Shown here piece by piece: positions 51,088-59,840 of a DNA stretch of 64,000 nt. Below the pieces are notes generated by a model. The model worked only from the letters and a program-made list of their open reading frames with translations. It made no database searches and was not told where the DNA came from. A program made the position numbers and the translations under genes. The stretch is from positions 1,922,001 to 1,986,000 of the forward strand of contig OZ219783.1 in the NCBI GenBank assembly GCA_964291305.2, in the 5' to 3' direction. The DNA comes from VXNF01 sp964291305 (GTDB taxonomy: Bacteria; Actinomycetota; Acidimicrobiia; Acidimicrobiales; CATQHL01). Numbering within the stretch: the stretch's first letter is position 1; the number at the start of each line of letters is the position of its first letter.

Positions 51088-52668
51088 CTACGGCTCCACG
51101 TCGGGACCCAGATCCTCGTCGGAGGTATCTAACTCCTCCTCAAGCGATGCGACCCGGTCGCCGAGCGGGATAAACAGGCGGATCAGCTGATCGCCCCGGA
51201 CCACCTCCACTGGAACCTCGGTTCCCGGCGCCCGCAGCCGGACCGCCACAGTCAACTCGCCCATCGATATGACCGGTTGGCCGTCGAAGGAGACAATGCG
51301 GTCATTGACCTGCATGCCGGCCGCTTCGGCCGGTCCGCCCTCAGCGACCGAGGCCACAATCGCCCCCGGTTCCCCCAGCCGTGGCGTGTAACCGGTGATC
51401 CCCAAAAAGCCGAAACGAACCTCGCGCCCGGCTAGCAGTTCCTCGGCAATCCGGATAGCCACCTCGATGGGCGTGGCGAAACCTACCCCGATGTTGCCGC
51501 CGCCGAAGGTGGACTGGATGGCCACGTTCATCCCGATCACGCGCCCTTCCAAATCGGCTAGAGCACCACCACTGTTGCCTTGGTTAATCGGGGCGTCGGT
51601 CTGGATCATGCCCAGCGGCGGCAGGGCCTCATCGTATAACACCTGGTTAAGGGCGCTCACTACGCCGACTGTCACGACGTTCTCCATGCCGAACGGACTC
51701 CCTACCGCCACGGCGGTCTGACCCACCTGCACAGTCGACAGCGGACCGATTTTCGCCACCGCGAAGTCGAGCGCGGGATCGATCTGCACCACGGCCACGT
51801 CCAACTCACTGTTGGCGGCCACCACTTTGCCACTGGTTCGGACACCACTGGGCAAGAGCACAATCACATCGGGCACCTCGCCGTTCAGCACCTCGGGAAT
51901 CTCGAACGACTCCAGACCGCCAGGGGGCTCAGTGTTCGGGTCGGCGGCAGCGCCAGCCTCGCCGGAATCGCCGCCTCCGAACAGCTCGGTCAGGGGTTCG
52001 GCCTCGTCGACGACATGCGCCGCGGTGAGAACGAGTCCGGCTTCGTCGTAGATGATTCCCGATCCCTGCCCTTGCGTAGTCTGCAGCAGCACTACCGAAG
52101 GCTCCACCTGGCTGGCGGCGTAAACCACCGGTTCCTGTGCTTTAACTGTCGGCGGCGGTGGCTCGGGCGCCGGCGCCGGAGGAGCTGCCTCGCCGGTGCT
52201 CTCCGGCTCAACGGGCTGCTCAAGAGTCACCGGGGGTGCCACCGGCGTGGCTGGCTCGAGATCCGACGGCGGGACCGTGGCAGGAATAGCGCCTGGGGTT
52301 GGTGCTGGCCCCACGACTTCGGGGGCCCTGACCGGTACGTAACGGACAGTCTCTAACGGCTCGTCGGTCGAGCCAATTACCGCCGTCAAGCTCACCGCCA
52401 GTGCCGCCAGGCTGATCAGGACGGCGAAGGCCTGAGGGCTGAAACGCCACCGTCGGCGGGCCGGACGGCGGTGGGGAGGAGTCTGGCCTTGGTCCTCCCA
52501 GCCAATGGTCCAGGCCAGGTCGTAGTCGCGGGGCCAGGAACTCCCTGAAGCAGCGACACCGGCTTCGGACTCCTCAGCCCCACGGGGACCCTGAGCCGGA
52601 TCACCTAGTGGGTCTTGGAGCGGATCCTCAGCAAATCCCTCCGTTCGAGTGTGTTCATCAGTTGCCAT
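51088..52668 (-). CDS. HtrA/DegP-like serine protease with PDZ domain, membrane-anchored
   Basis: A protein of 526 residues: cytoplasmic N-terminus, one membrane segment (AFAVLISLAALAVSLTAVIG at about 80-100), a Pro/Glu-rich linker, a trypsin-like domain and a PDZ domain. The catalytic triad is His in VLTAAHVVDEAE, Asp in LDVAVVQIDPA and Ser in PINQGNSGGALADLEGR. The PDZ domain includes GGPAEAAGMQVNDRIVSFDG. The acidic C-terminal tail is short. It lies directly after the two-component pair on the same strand, like MprAB-PepD in mycobacteria, so control by that pair is likely. An insertion GGGDSGEAGAAADP sits in the protease domain after the His. Confidence 0.93.
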   Translation of the reverse strand: MATDEHTRTEGFAEDPLQDPLGDPAQGPRGAEESEAGVAASGSSWPRDYDLAWTIGWEDQGQTPPHRRPARRRWRFSPQAFAVLISLAALAVSLTAVIGSTDEPLETVRYVPVRAPEVVGPAPTPGAIPATVPPSDLEPATPVAPPVTLEQPVEPESTGEAAPPAPAPEPPPPTVKAQEPVVYAASQVEPSVVLLQTTQGQGSGIIYDEAGLVLTAAHVVDEAEPLTELFGGGDSGEAGAAADPNTEPPGGLESFEIPEVLNGEVPDVIVLLPSGVRTSGKVVAANSELDVAVVQIDPALDFAVAKIGPLSTVQVGQTAVAVGSPFGMENVVTVGVVSALNQVLYDEALPPLGMIQTDAPINQGNSGGALADLEGRVIGMNVAIQSTFGGGNIGVGFATPIEVAIRIAEELLAGREVRFGFLGITGYTPRLGEPGAIVASVAEGGPAEAAGMQVNDRIVSFDGQPVISMGELTVAVRLRAPGTEVPVEVVRGDQLIRLFIPLGDRVASLEEELDTSDEDLGPDVEP

Positions 52669-52776
52669 GTGAACTCCGTGTCCGAGGCCCCAGCAGCCAG
52701 CCGAGCCATGTTCACGCTATTGCCGTCGCACGCCGCCACGACACCTCCGACAACTACAACTTATGGAGAGGTTGAC

Positions 52777-54033
52777 TTATGGAGCAGCCGGGGCGTGTTC
52801 CGCTAGGCGGCCACTGCGTCTTATCCGGGCTCCCGGACTGCTAGCCCCCGTCGCCGGCACCAGGATCGTGAAGGTGGAACCACAACCCACCTTAGACCTC
52901 AGATGCACTTCGCCGCGATGCGACTCGGCTATCTGGCGCACGATGGCCAGACCTAAGCCCCGTCCGTCGGCCGACGCCTGACTGCCACGTTGGAACCGCT
53001 GGAAAACGCGATCCTGCTCATCGGTGGGAATACCAGGCCCCTGATCCTCGACCGCCACCCAGATCCAGGCGCCCTCACCCCCAGCTGTGATGCGCACCTC
53101 GGTTCCGGCGGGCGCCACGCTCAGCGCATTAGAGAGCAGATTCGCCAGCGCCTGACGGAGACTGCCAGCGTCGCCTAGGGCTAATAGCCCACTGGGCGCG
53201 TGATGGGTCAGCTCAACACGCTGGTTAGCGGCATAGGCCTCGAACTCGGCAGTTGCCAAGAGCGAGAGTTCCCCAACATCCACCAGCGTCAGATTCTGCG
53301 GGCGCGTTTCGTGCCGCGCGAAAGTAACTAGGTCGTCCACAACGCGCGACATTCGTTCCACCGATCGGCTCACCTGCTCGGCCACAACGCGGTAATCCTC
53401 CACAGTTGCGTCAGGATCGGCCAAGGTCGTCTCTAAGTTGCTCCGGATTACCGCTAGGGGGTTGCGTAGTTCGTGACTGGCATCTTCCACGAAACCTCTT
53501 TGGGAGTAAAAGGATCGGTCCAAACGATCCAGCATGTCGTCGAAGGTGTCAGCTAGCCGACGCAACTCGTCGGGTGGACCGTCCAGGGCAATGCGCTGAG
53601 AGAGGTCCGTAGCGCTAATACGCCGTGCCACCTCGATGATGCGACCTACAGGCTTCAACACGTGTCTGGCAAGCGACCAGCCAGCAACCAGGCTCCCGCC
53701 GAACAGCACAGCTAGGGCTAGCAACGAGTAGTTTCGCATCGAACGCATAGCGCGCTCGTTGGCGTCACTCTCCATAGCCTCCAGCATCTCTCTGATCGAC
53801 CTCTCCTGCTCTGCCAGGCCGGGACTCGCGGCGTTCATCTCGGTCAGGCTGAGCGACTCCGAGAGCGGGGAATCGTCGAGATTGCGGGCCAGACCCCAGT
53901 AGATGCCGCCGACCGCCAAGGCGCCGAGGCCGAACAGCAGCACGCTGTAGATCAGGGCCAGGCGGAACCGAACCGAGCCCAGCAAGCGGCGGAGGCCCAA
54001 ACGCAGCCGTGCGAGGTCTCCGGCACGGTTCAT
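52777..54033 (-). CDS. Two-component sensor histidine kinase (MprB-like)
   Basis: Membrane kinase of 418 residues. Two membrane segments flank a short outer loop (ALIYSVLLFGLGALAVGGIY and YSLLALAVLFGGSLVAGWSL), then a HAMP domain. The H-box is FVEDASHELRNPLAVIRSNL, the N-box LANLLSNALSVAPAGT, and the G-boxes VEDQGPGIPTDEQDRVFQRF and DGRGLGLAIVRQIAESHRGE. The sensed signal is unknown. The response regulator gene is 51 bases upstream and the htrA gene about 110 bases downstream, all on the minus strand. Confidence 0.94.
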   Translation of the reverse strand: MNRAGDLARLRLGLRRLLGSVRFRLALIYSVLLFGLGALAVGGIYWGLARNLDDSPLSESLSLTEMNAASPGLAEQERSIREMLEAMESDANERAMRSMRNYSLLALAVLFGGSLVAGWSLARHVLKPVGRIIEVARRISATDLSQRIALDGPPDELRRLADTFDDMLDRLDRSFYSQRGFVEDASHELRNPLAVIRSNLETTLADPDATVEDYRVVAEQVSRSVERMSRVVDDLVTFARHETRPQNLTLVDVGELSLLATAEFEAYAANQRVELTHHAPSGLLALGDAGSLRQALANLLSNALSVAPAGTEVRITAGGEGAWIWVAVEDQGPGIPTDEQDRVFQRFQRGSQASADGRGLGLAIVRQIAESHRGEVHLRSKVGCGSTFTILVPATGASSPGARIRRSGRLAEHAPAAP

Positions 54034-54084
54034 GGACTCAGCCTCCCACAGGACCTACGCCGCGCAATTAACTCAAGGATTAGT

Positions 54085-54870
54085 TCAGGGGTAAGGAGCC
54101 GAACTTGGCGAGTCGGGCAAAGCCACGTCGCCGAGCACGCATAACGGATCTTCGGGACCCGAGGGTGACGTATCGGGCGCACCGGCACCTCCTGAGACGA
54201 CTAGCCGGTAACCAGTACCCACAATCGTCTGAATTGGTGCTGGACTGCCGGGTAAGGCCAGCTTGCGGCGTAGCGTCCCGACAGTCACCCTAACCGTGTT
54301 AGTGAACGGGTCTGTGTGCTCATCCCAGACATGATCTAGCAGATCCTCCTGTGAGATCACCTCGCCGGGTCGGCTGCAGAAGTAACGCAAAAGAGTGAAC
54401 TCCTTAGGAGTCAGCAGGATCTCGTGGCCCTGGCGCCATACGGCGTGCTGGCTTAGGTCCATCTCGACATCACCGGCCACCAGCCGGGACCCTCCGCGCC
54501 CGGCATCGCGCCGCAGCAGCGCACGGATGCGCGCGGTCAGCTCGCCGAAGGCGAAGGGTTTCACCAGATAGTCATCGGCCCCTTCGTCTAGGCCGGAAAC
54601 ACGATCCTCCAGGCTGTCGCGTGCCGTCAGCATCAAGATGCGCGGGCGATGACTACTCCAGGAGGGATCGCGTAGACGACGGCACACTTCCCGGCCGTCG
54701 ACAGCCGGCATGGTGAGATCCAAGCAGATGAGGTCATAGGCCGCCGCTGAGGCCTTAGCCAGGGCCTCGGCCCCGTCGAACGCCTCGTCCACGGCATACC
54801 CCTCCCGACGAAGGCCGCGGGCAATCGCCCGTACCAGATCCTCCTCGTCGTCGGCCACGAGCACGCGCAC
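54085..54870 (-). CDS. OmpR-family response regulator (MprA-like)
   Basis: DNA-binding regulator of 261 residues. The receiver domain has VLVADDEEDLVRAIARGLRR, the phosphoacceptor Asp in ICLDLTMPAVDGREVCRRLR, and the switch Lys in GADDYLVKPFAFGELTARIR. The C-terminal winged helix is standard (LTPKEFTLLRYFCSRPGEVI, then TVGTLRRKLALPG). An extra tail of about 35 residues (GAPDTSPSGPEDPL) is unusual and Pro/Ser-rich. Cognate kinase is the next gene. Confidence 0.94.
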   Translation of the reverse strand: MRVLVADDEEDLVRAIARGLRREGYAVDEAFDGAEALAKASAAAYDLICLDLTMPAVDGREVCRRLRDPSWSSHRPRILMLTARDSLEDRVSGLDEGADDYLVKPFAFGELTARIRALLRRDAGRGGSRLVAGDVEMDLSQHAVWRQGHEILLTPKEFTLLRYFCSRPGEVISQEDLLDHVWDEHTDPFTNTVRVTVGTLRRKLALPGSPAPIQTIVGTGYRLVVSGGAGAPDTSPSGPEDPLCVLGDVALPDSPSSAPYP

Positions 54871-54927
54871 TGCCCCAGACAGTAGCCAAGTCTGGCTCTG
54901 CCGGCTAACTCGACTAGCGGGACCGAG

Positions 54928-57900
54928 TTAGCTGGCAGATAGTCCCCCGGCAGTTGCCAGCGACCACTGGTGAGCAGACTGACGACGCTCGGCGATCACC
55001 ACACTGGTGCCGCCGGGCCGCATCGTCACGCCATATAAGCTGTCAGCGAGTTCCATAGTGGGCTTCTGGTGGGTAACCAGCACGAGTTGCACGCTGGATC
55101 GGAAGTCTTCCACCAGCTTCAGGAAGCGGTGGAGGTTGATGTCGTCGAGAGCGGCGTCGACTTCGTCGAGCACGTAGAACGGGCAGTTCTGTGAGCGGAA
55201 CATGGCAAACAGAAATGCCAGAGCCGCCAGGGAACGCTCGCCACCCGACAGCAGCGCAAGTCGCCGCAGGTTCTTCCCTGCCGGACGCGCCTCTATCTCC
55301 ACTCCCGAGTGGAGCAGATCGTGGGGTTCGGTGAGGCAAAGCTGGCCCCCACCACCCTCGAAGAGGACGCCGAAGATCGACTCGAAACTCGCTGCTACCT
55401 CTTGGTAACAGCGAGAGAAGACCTCCAGAATCTCACGCTCCACGCTAGCAACCAGCTTGGATAGGTCCCGGCGGGCGCTGCGGACATCCTCGATCTGTGA
55501 CACCAGTTGGTCGTGTCGCTCTCGGGTAGCTTCATATTCGGACACCGCTAGTGGATTCACCGGACCGATGCCGTGCAGCAATCGTTCCAACTCCTGGATG
55601 CGCTGAACCGCGCTGGTGCCTTCCGGAAGGTCGGGTTGGGGGGTCTGAGTAGCGGTGATTTCGTCGCAGCCGTGCTGGCTGCTCAAGGTCTCCAGAACTG
55701 TCTCAAGCCGCAAAGCCACTTCATCCTCACTGCGTTGTGCGCCGAGCAACTCCTCGTTGGTCTCCTCCAGCGAGGCGGCCAGCGCAGCCCGGAGGCGACG
55801 GTCACCTGCGAGCCGCGCCGCCGCGCGCCGGCCGGCAGTGGCCGCTTGGCTCTGGCAGGCTCGTAGTCGCTTCAGACCGGTGCGGCACCCTCGAGCGCTG
55901 GCAGCCATCCGCTCCGCTAGCTCTCCTAGGGTGGCACTACGCCGAGCATCGATTTCGGCCGACGCCAGCGCCACCTCATGCCCGGCCAGGCGGGCGGTGA
56001 TCTCGGCCCGGCGCTCTGACAACACTGTGCGCCGCGCCGTCAGTTCCGAGTTGCGCAACTCCAGCGATCGTAGCTCGGCCTGTAGCTCTGCCTCTCGAAG
56101 TTGCAGCTCCGCGGCTTGGTCCGCAGCCCTCGCTGTCGCAGTCTCGATGGTCAGCTGCAGATCTGCTAGCTGTCCGGCCGCCTCGTCCACGAGCCGACGA
56201 TGCTCGGTCGCCCGTTGGCGGAGTTCCGTAAGTCGCCTGCCAGTCGCCGTTGCGTCGGCCACAATCGCCTCGACCTGGCGGTCTGCTGCCCCAACCCTTC
56301 GTTCGGCTTCGGCCAGATCCCGGCTAGCCACCCGGCGGGACTCGAGCGCGGCGGCGTAGGCAGTACTTGCCTTGGTTGCGCTTGCCGACACCTCTTCGAC
56401 AGCTCGTTCGGCTTCCGCCAGAGACCGCTCGACTTCACCCAGTCGCTGGCGAGATTCCACCAACGCCTCGCCAGTGGCACCCGAGCGGTCCACCCCCACC
56501 CGCCAGCCGCTGCGGGAGAAGCAATCCCCTGCCGGTGTGACGACGGTGGCCTGGGGATGCGCTGCGAGAACGTCACAGGCCTCCTGCCAGCTAGGCACTA
56601 CCACGACCGAGCCGATGAGCCCGTCAAGTACCTCATCTACTCCGTTGCTACGCCCGCGCACGTGTGGGCGCAGCGGCTCTCCAAACGGCGGTGCCACAGC
56701 TGTCGGGGCGACCGCCGTCAGCACCGCTCCTGTTACCTTCGCCCGCACTAGCGCCTCCAGGGCAGGTCGAGCGGCGGCCGGGGCCTCTAGCACCGCCGCG
56801 GCTAGAGCGTCACCAGCAGCGGCCTCGAAGGCGACCTCCCAGCCTTCCTCCACCGCCACCAGATCCCCTAGCGCTCCCAAAACACCAACTCTGCTAGCGA
56901 GAATCTCCATCCCCGAGCGTGCGCGCACGTCACCCATCGCCTGGGTCAACGCCTCGGTCCGTGCCCGCCAGCGGTTGTGCTCGGCAGCAGCTGCTGCCTG
57001 GGCACTTCGAGCATCCGCCTCAGCTGCCGCAGCCTCCGCCTGATTCCGCTCGGCGGCCTCGAGCGCGGCGCTGGCTGCTTGCTCTACGGATCGGCGCTGC
57101 GCCAGTTCTTGGCCCACGTCTTGAGCCTGATCGGCTGCGGCGCCGCGCCGGCGATCCAGTTGGTCGGCCTTGTTTGTGAGGTCGGCCACTTCGGCTTCGA
57201 GAGTTTCAGCGATGTCACGCATCGCCGCCAGGCGCCCCCGCAGTTGGGCGGCCGCAGCTGGATCGGCGTCGCTGGAACCGGCAGCGTCCGACGCCTGTGC
57301 CGCGGCCTCATCCTCGAGCATGACGCTGGCGGCATTGAGTCGCTCCCGCTCGGCCGCCAGATGCGTCTCACTATCGCCCAGTTCGGCTATAGCTGCTTCG
57401 ATCCGGGTCAACTCGTCACCTAGGGAGGCGGCCAGATCGTTAGCTAGGCGCTCCTGGCGGCGCCGCTCGTAGGACTGCTGGTGCAGGCTCAACGCCCGCT
57501 GTACCTGCTGAGCGAGGTCTTCCAGGCGACCGAGTCGCTCGGCGGCTTCGGCCAGTGCCACGTGGCCAGCCGCTGACAACTGTGCCTCGGCCTCAGCTAT
57601 TTGCCCATCGACAGCGGACAGTTGACGCAAAGTGCCAGCACGGCGATCAGCCAAGTCGCGCCGCCGAGCCGCTGCGTCGCGGCGCCGCTGGCGCAACTGG
57701 ATCAGTTCGACCCCAAGCTGGTGAACCTGCCAAGCCGCCAACTCCGCGGCCAAGGCGCCATGGCGACGAGCCACTAAGGCCTGCTGCTCTAGGGGCCGCA
57801 GCGTCCGCCTCATCTCGTTCAGTTGATCCCCCAGCCGCGCCAGGTTTGCCTCGGTGTCCTCAAGACGTCGCAACGCCTTCTCTTTGCGCAGCCTAAAAGC

Positions 57901-58404
57901 CGATACGCCCGCAGCTTCCTCGAGTATGGCGCGCCGCTCAGCGGGCTTGGCCCGAAGCACGGCGTCTATATGACCCTGTGAGACGATGACATGCCGGTGC
58001 CGCCCCACACCGGCAGCGGAAAGTAACTCAGTAATATCGATCAGACGAGCCGGAGTGGCGTTGATGGCGTAGCCACTGTCGCCGCTGCGGAACAGCGTGC
58101 GGCAAATGGCTACTTCATCTAGCTCTAACGGCAGGCGGCGGTCCTCGTTATCGAAGGTGAGCGTGACTTCCGCCCGCCCTAGGGCCGGCCGGCCGGGGTT
58201 CCCGGCAAAGATAACGTCGTCCATCACCTGGGACCGCAAAGCCGTCGGCGACTGCGAGCCCAGCACCCAACTGATGGCATCTACGATGTTCGACTTGCCG
58301 CTGCCGTTGGGCCCCACGATCACCGATAAGCCAGGAGCAAACTCAATGCTGGCAGTCTGCGCAAACGACTTGAACCCCTTCAGGGTTAGCGACTTGAGGT
58401 ACAC
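54928..58404 (-). CDS. smc: Chromosome segregation protein SMC
   Basis: Condensin ATPase of 1158 residues. Walker A is VIVGPNGSGKSNIVDAISWV near the N-terminus. Two long coiled coils rich in Ala, Glu and Arg flank a hinge at about 510-640 (AVEEGWEVAFEAAAGDALAA, then DEVLDGLIGSVVVVPSWQEA). The C-terminal head has the signature LLSGGERSLAALAFLFAMFR and Walker B FYVLDEVDAALDDINLHRFL. All SMC hallmarks are present. It is adjacent to the mutM-like gene (2-base gap) and to the response regulator. scpA and scpB are not in the window. Confidence 0.97.
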   Translation of the reverse strand: MYLKSLTLKGFKSFAQTASIEFAPGLSVIVGPNGSGKSNIVDAISWVLGSQSPTALRSQVMDDVIFAGNPGRPALGRAEVTLTFDNEDRRLPLELDEVAICRTLFRSGDSGYAINATPARLIDITELLSAAGVGRHRHVIVSQGHIDAVLRAKPAERRAILEEAAGVSAFRLRKEKALRRLEDTEANLARLGDQLNEMRRTLRPLEQQALVARRHGALAAELAAWQVHQLGVELIQLRQRRRDAAARRRDLADRRAGTLRQLSAVDGQIAEAEAQLSAAGHVALAEAAERLGRLEDLAQQVQRALSLHQQSYERRRQERLANDLAASLGDELTRIEAAIAELGDSETHLAAERERLNAASVMLEDEAAAQASDAAGSSDADPAAAAQLRGRLAAMRDIAETLEAEVADLTNKADQLDRRRGAAADQAQDVGQELAQRRSVEQAASAALEAAERNQAEAAAAEADARSAQAAAAAEHNRWRARTEALTQAMGDVRARSGMEILASRVGVLGALGDLVAVEEGWEVAFEAAAGDALAAAVLEAPAAARPALEALVRAKVTGAVLTAVAPTAVAPPFGEPLRPHVRGRSNGVDEVLDGLIGSVVVVPSWQEACDVLAAHPQATVVTPAGDCFSRSGWRVGVDRSGATGEALVESRQRLGEVERSLAEAERAVEEVSASATKASTAYAAALESRRVASRDLAEAERRVGAADRQVEAIVADATATGRRLTELRQRATEHRRLVDEAAGQLADLQLTIETATARAADQAAELQLREAELQAELRSLELRNSELTARRTVLSERRAEITARLAGHEVALASAEIDARRSATLGELAERMAASARGCRTGLKRLRACQSQAATAGRRAAARLAGDRRLRAALAASLEETNEELLGAQRSEDEVALRLETVLETLSSQHGCDEITATQTPQPDLPEGTSAVQRIQELERLLHGIGPVNPLAVSEYEATRERHDQLVSQIEDVRSARRDLSKLVASVEREILEVFSRCYQEVAASFESIFGVLFEGGGGQLCLTEPHDLLHSGVEIEARPAGKNLRRLALLSGGERSLAALAFLFAMFRSQNCPFYVLDEVDAALDDINLHRFLKLVEDFRSSVQLVLVTHQKPTMELADSLYGVTMRPGGTSVVIAERRQSAHQWSLATAGGLSAS

Positions 58405-58406
58405 AG

Positions 58407-59234
58407 CTAAACCTGTGACTGCTCGCAGAAGTAAGTCCAGCGCCCCCTGTACTTGACCCGCACAATCGGCCGGCGCGAGCGCGGGCTCAGTTTGCCGTGC
58501 CGGCGGTAGACGTTGTGATGGTTCTGATAGGAGCCGGGCTCGCCCGACGGCGACAGAAAGTGGTTGTCTCTTAGCGTCGAGCCCCGATATTTCACGGCGT
58601 CGTGGAGCACTTCCACGATGGCGCGCGACAGCCGGCGGACCTCTTGGCGACCCAACGAGTCGGTCATCCGATCGTGGCGTAACCCGGCGTTGAAGAGAAT
58701 CTCGTCGGCGTACATGTCGCCCACACCGACGATCGTGGAAGTCCTAGTCAAGAAGGCCTTCAGGTACATTGGCCTGGGCTGAGCAGCCAGCAGATTAGAT
58801 AAATCCGTCCACGCCAGCGGCGCGGTGAGCGGGTCGATACCCACCGGCTGCTGATCGGCCACCTGCTCGGGGCTCAAAAGGCGTAATCGGGCTCCTTCCT
58901 TGAAGTCCAGCAGGCGCAGTCCCCCATACTGGGTGAACGTAATCACCAGACGCGTCGCGGCATCTAGGGGATCCCGGATGGGTTGACGGCGAAGCTGGCC
59001 ACCCGCGCCGAGGTTGATCCCCAAGGTCTCCTCGTTGTCGAAACTTACCAGCAGCAGCAGTCCCATGCGGACAATCTCGCCGATGACCTTGGCCCGACCA
59101 AGCCGCTCGTTTAGTTCTTCGGCGCTGTGCGGCGTGACATTGTCAGACAGCACTTCCACGCTCTTCACCCGACGGTCCATAATCTCGCGTTCCAACTCGC
59201 GCCGAACGACCTCTACTTCTGGTGACTCAATCAT
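58407..59234 (-). CDS. Fpg/Nei-family DNA glycosylase-like protein with altered active-site N-terminus
   Basis: A protein of 275 residues aligned with MutM/Fpg along its length: VEVVRRELEREIMDRRVKSV, VGVGDMYADEILFNAGLR and YRGSTLRDNHFLSPSGEPGS. Key residues differ. The N-terminus is MIESPEVE where Fpg has MPELPEVE, so the nucleophilic Pro is Ile and Met would not be removed. The loop with the usual GKYL Lys reads MGLLLL. The C-terminal zinc finger has lost three of four Cys (only YFCEQS remains). It is probably not a classical bifunctional glycosylase and may be a binding or signalling paralogue. It is the first gene of the smc run, and its start lies at a tandem duplication. Confidence 0.8.
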   Translation of the reverse strand: MIESPEVEVVRRELEREIMDRRVKSVEVLSDNVTPHSAEELNERLGRAKVIGEIVRMGLLLLVSFDNEETLGINLGAGGQLRRQPIRDPLDAATRLVITFTQYGGLRLLDFKEGARLRLLSPEQVADQQPVGIDPLTAPLAWTDLSNLLAAQPRPMYLKAFLTRTSTIVGVGDMYADEILFNAGLRHDRMTDSLGRQEVRRLSRAIVEVLHDAVKYRGSTLRDNHFLSPSGEPGSYQNHHNVYRRHGKLSPRSRRPIVRVKYRGRWTYFCEQSQV

Positions 59235-59364
59235 GCTGTCCTTGCAGTCCCTACAGACCTGCCGCCAGCTCGCGCCGAACCAGCCACTAGCTCTGGTGAC
59301 TCAATCATGCTGTCATTAATGCTCTTGCAGACTCGTCGACAGCTCGCTCCGAACCAGTTACTAG
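59218..59364 (-). repeat. Tandem duplication of the mutM-like 5' end (73-bp copies, period 74)
   Basis: Copy 1 (59218-59290) and copy 2 (59292-59364) share their first 23 bases exactly (with the start codon and MIESPE codons) and most of the rest (CAGCTCGC, CCGAACCAG). The second copy provides a decoy start out of frame with the gene. See the finding. Confidence 0.85.
59231..59308 (-). other. 25-codon upstream ORF overlapping the mutM-like start
   Basis: ATG at 59308 in the duplicated copy reads MIESPE then an unrelated tail and stops with TGA at 59233-59231, overlapping the gene's ATG (ATGA). It may be a by-product of the duplication or a leader that couples translation. Confidence 0.35.
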
Positions 59365-59598
59365 TTTGGGGGATTATATACTTGAGTGACAATTTAAGTT
59401 AGGGGCTGGGCGTTTGGCGAGGCTGACGTTGTGGCGTTTGGCTATGGCCTCAACGTAGCGTGGTACGGTTGCGTTGCCGGGTCTTCCTTCACAGGCCGAG
59501 TTCGCCGCAAAAACGTCCGGCGCGCAGTGTGTCGATTGATGATCGCTCGCGCCTTTGGCGTGCGTCTCACCTGGGCAGCACTCGTTGCCTAGCGCGCC
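59365..59598. other. Intergenic stretch with no gene I can support
   Basis: After a short AT-rich run (59371-59402) the sequence is GC-rich and open on the minus strand (59374-59610). The frame ends in a basic stretch (VPRYVEAIAKRHNVSLAKRP) that looks protein-like, but I do not recognise it and the N-terminal part does not. It could be a remnant of a gene destroyed by the adjoining IS element. Confidence 0.35.
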
Positions 59599-59840
59599 AT
59601 GCAGCCGCACCTGCAGTTCTCGCGCCGCAGTCCCGACAGCATGTATGCGGCGGAGGAGGGCTGCCTAGTCGCTCGGCGCTGGCCTGGCGGGCTGGCATGT
59701 CCGCGGTGCGGGTCGATCAGCGTGCAGAAGAGTGCGGCGCATGCGTCGATGCCGTTCCGCTTGTTGACCAGTCTGGGTGGGGTGAGCAGCATGAAACTGC
59801 ACCGCGAACTGCGGATCAGTCAAAAGACAGCTCGGCCTAG
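59599..59840 (+). pseudogene. IS1595-family transposase remnant A (internal deletion)
   Basis: The frame reads AEEGCLVARRWPGGLACPRC, then GSISVQKSAAHASMPF, the zinc-ribbon start of IS1595/ISPna2-type transposases. It jumps directly to LLTSLGGVSSMKLHRELRIS and QKTA, which belongs further along the family. The segment in between (ribbon's second half and FSVRTGT region) is deleted, and the catalytic domain is missing. The break at about 59838 abuts the stop of the nucleotidyltransferase gene. Confidence 0.75.

Noticed and set aside
55655..56359. Long plus-strand open frame inside smc
   Set aside because: It is antisense to the Ala/Glu/Arg-rich coiled coil of smc, which gives long open antisense frames rich in Ala, Ser and Arg. 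It shows no domain pattern.
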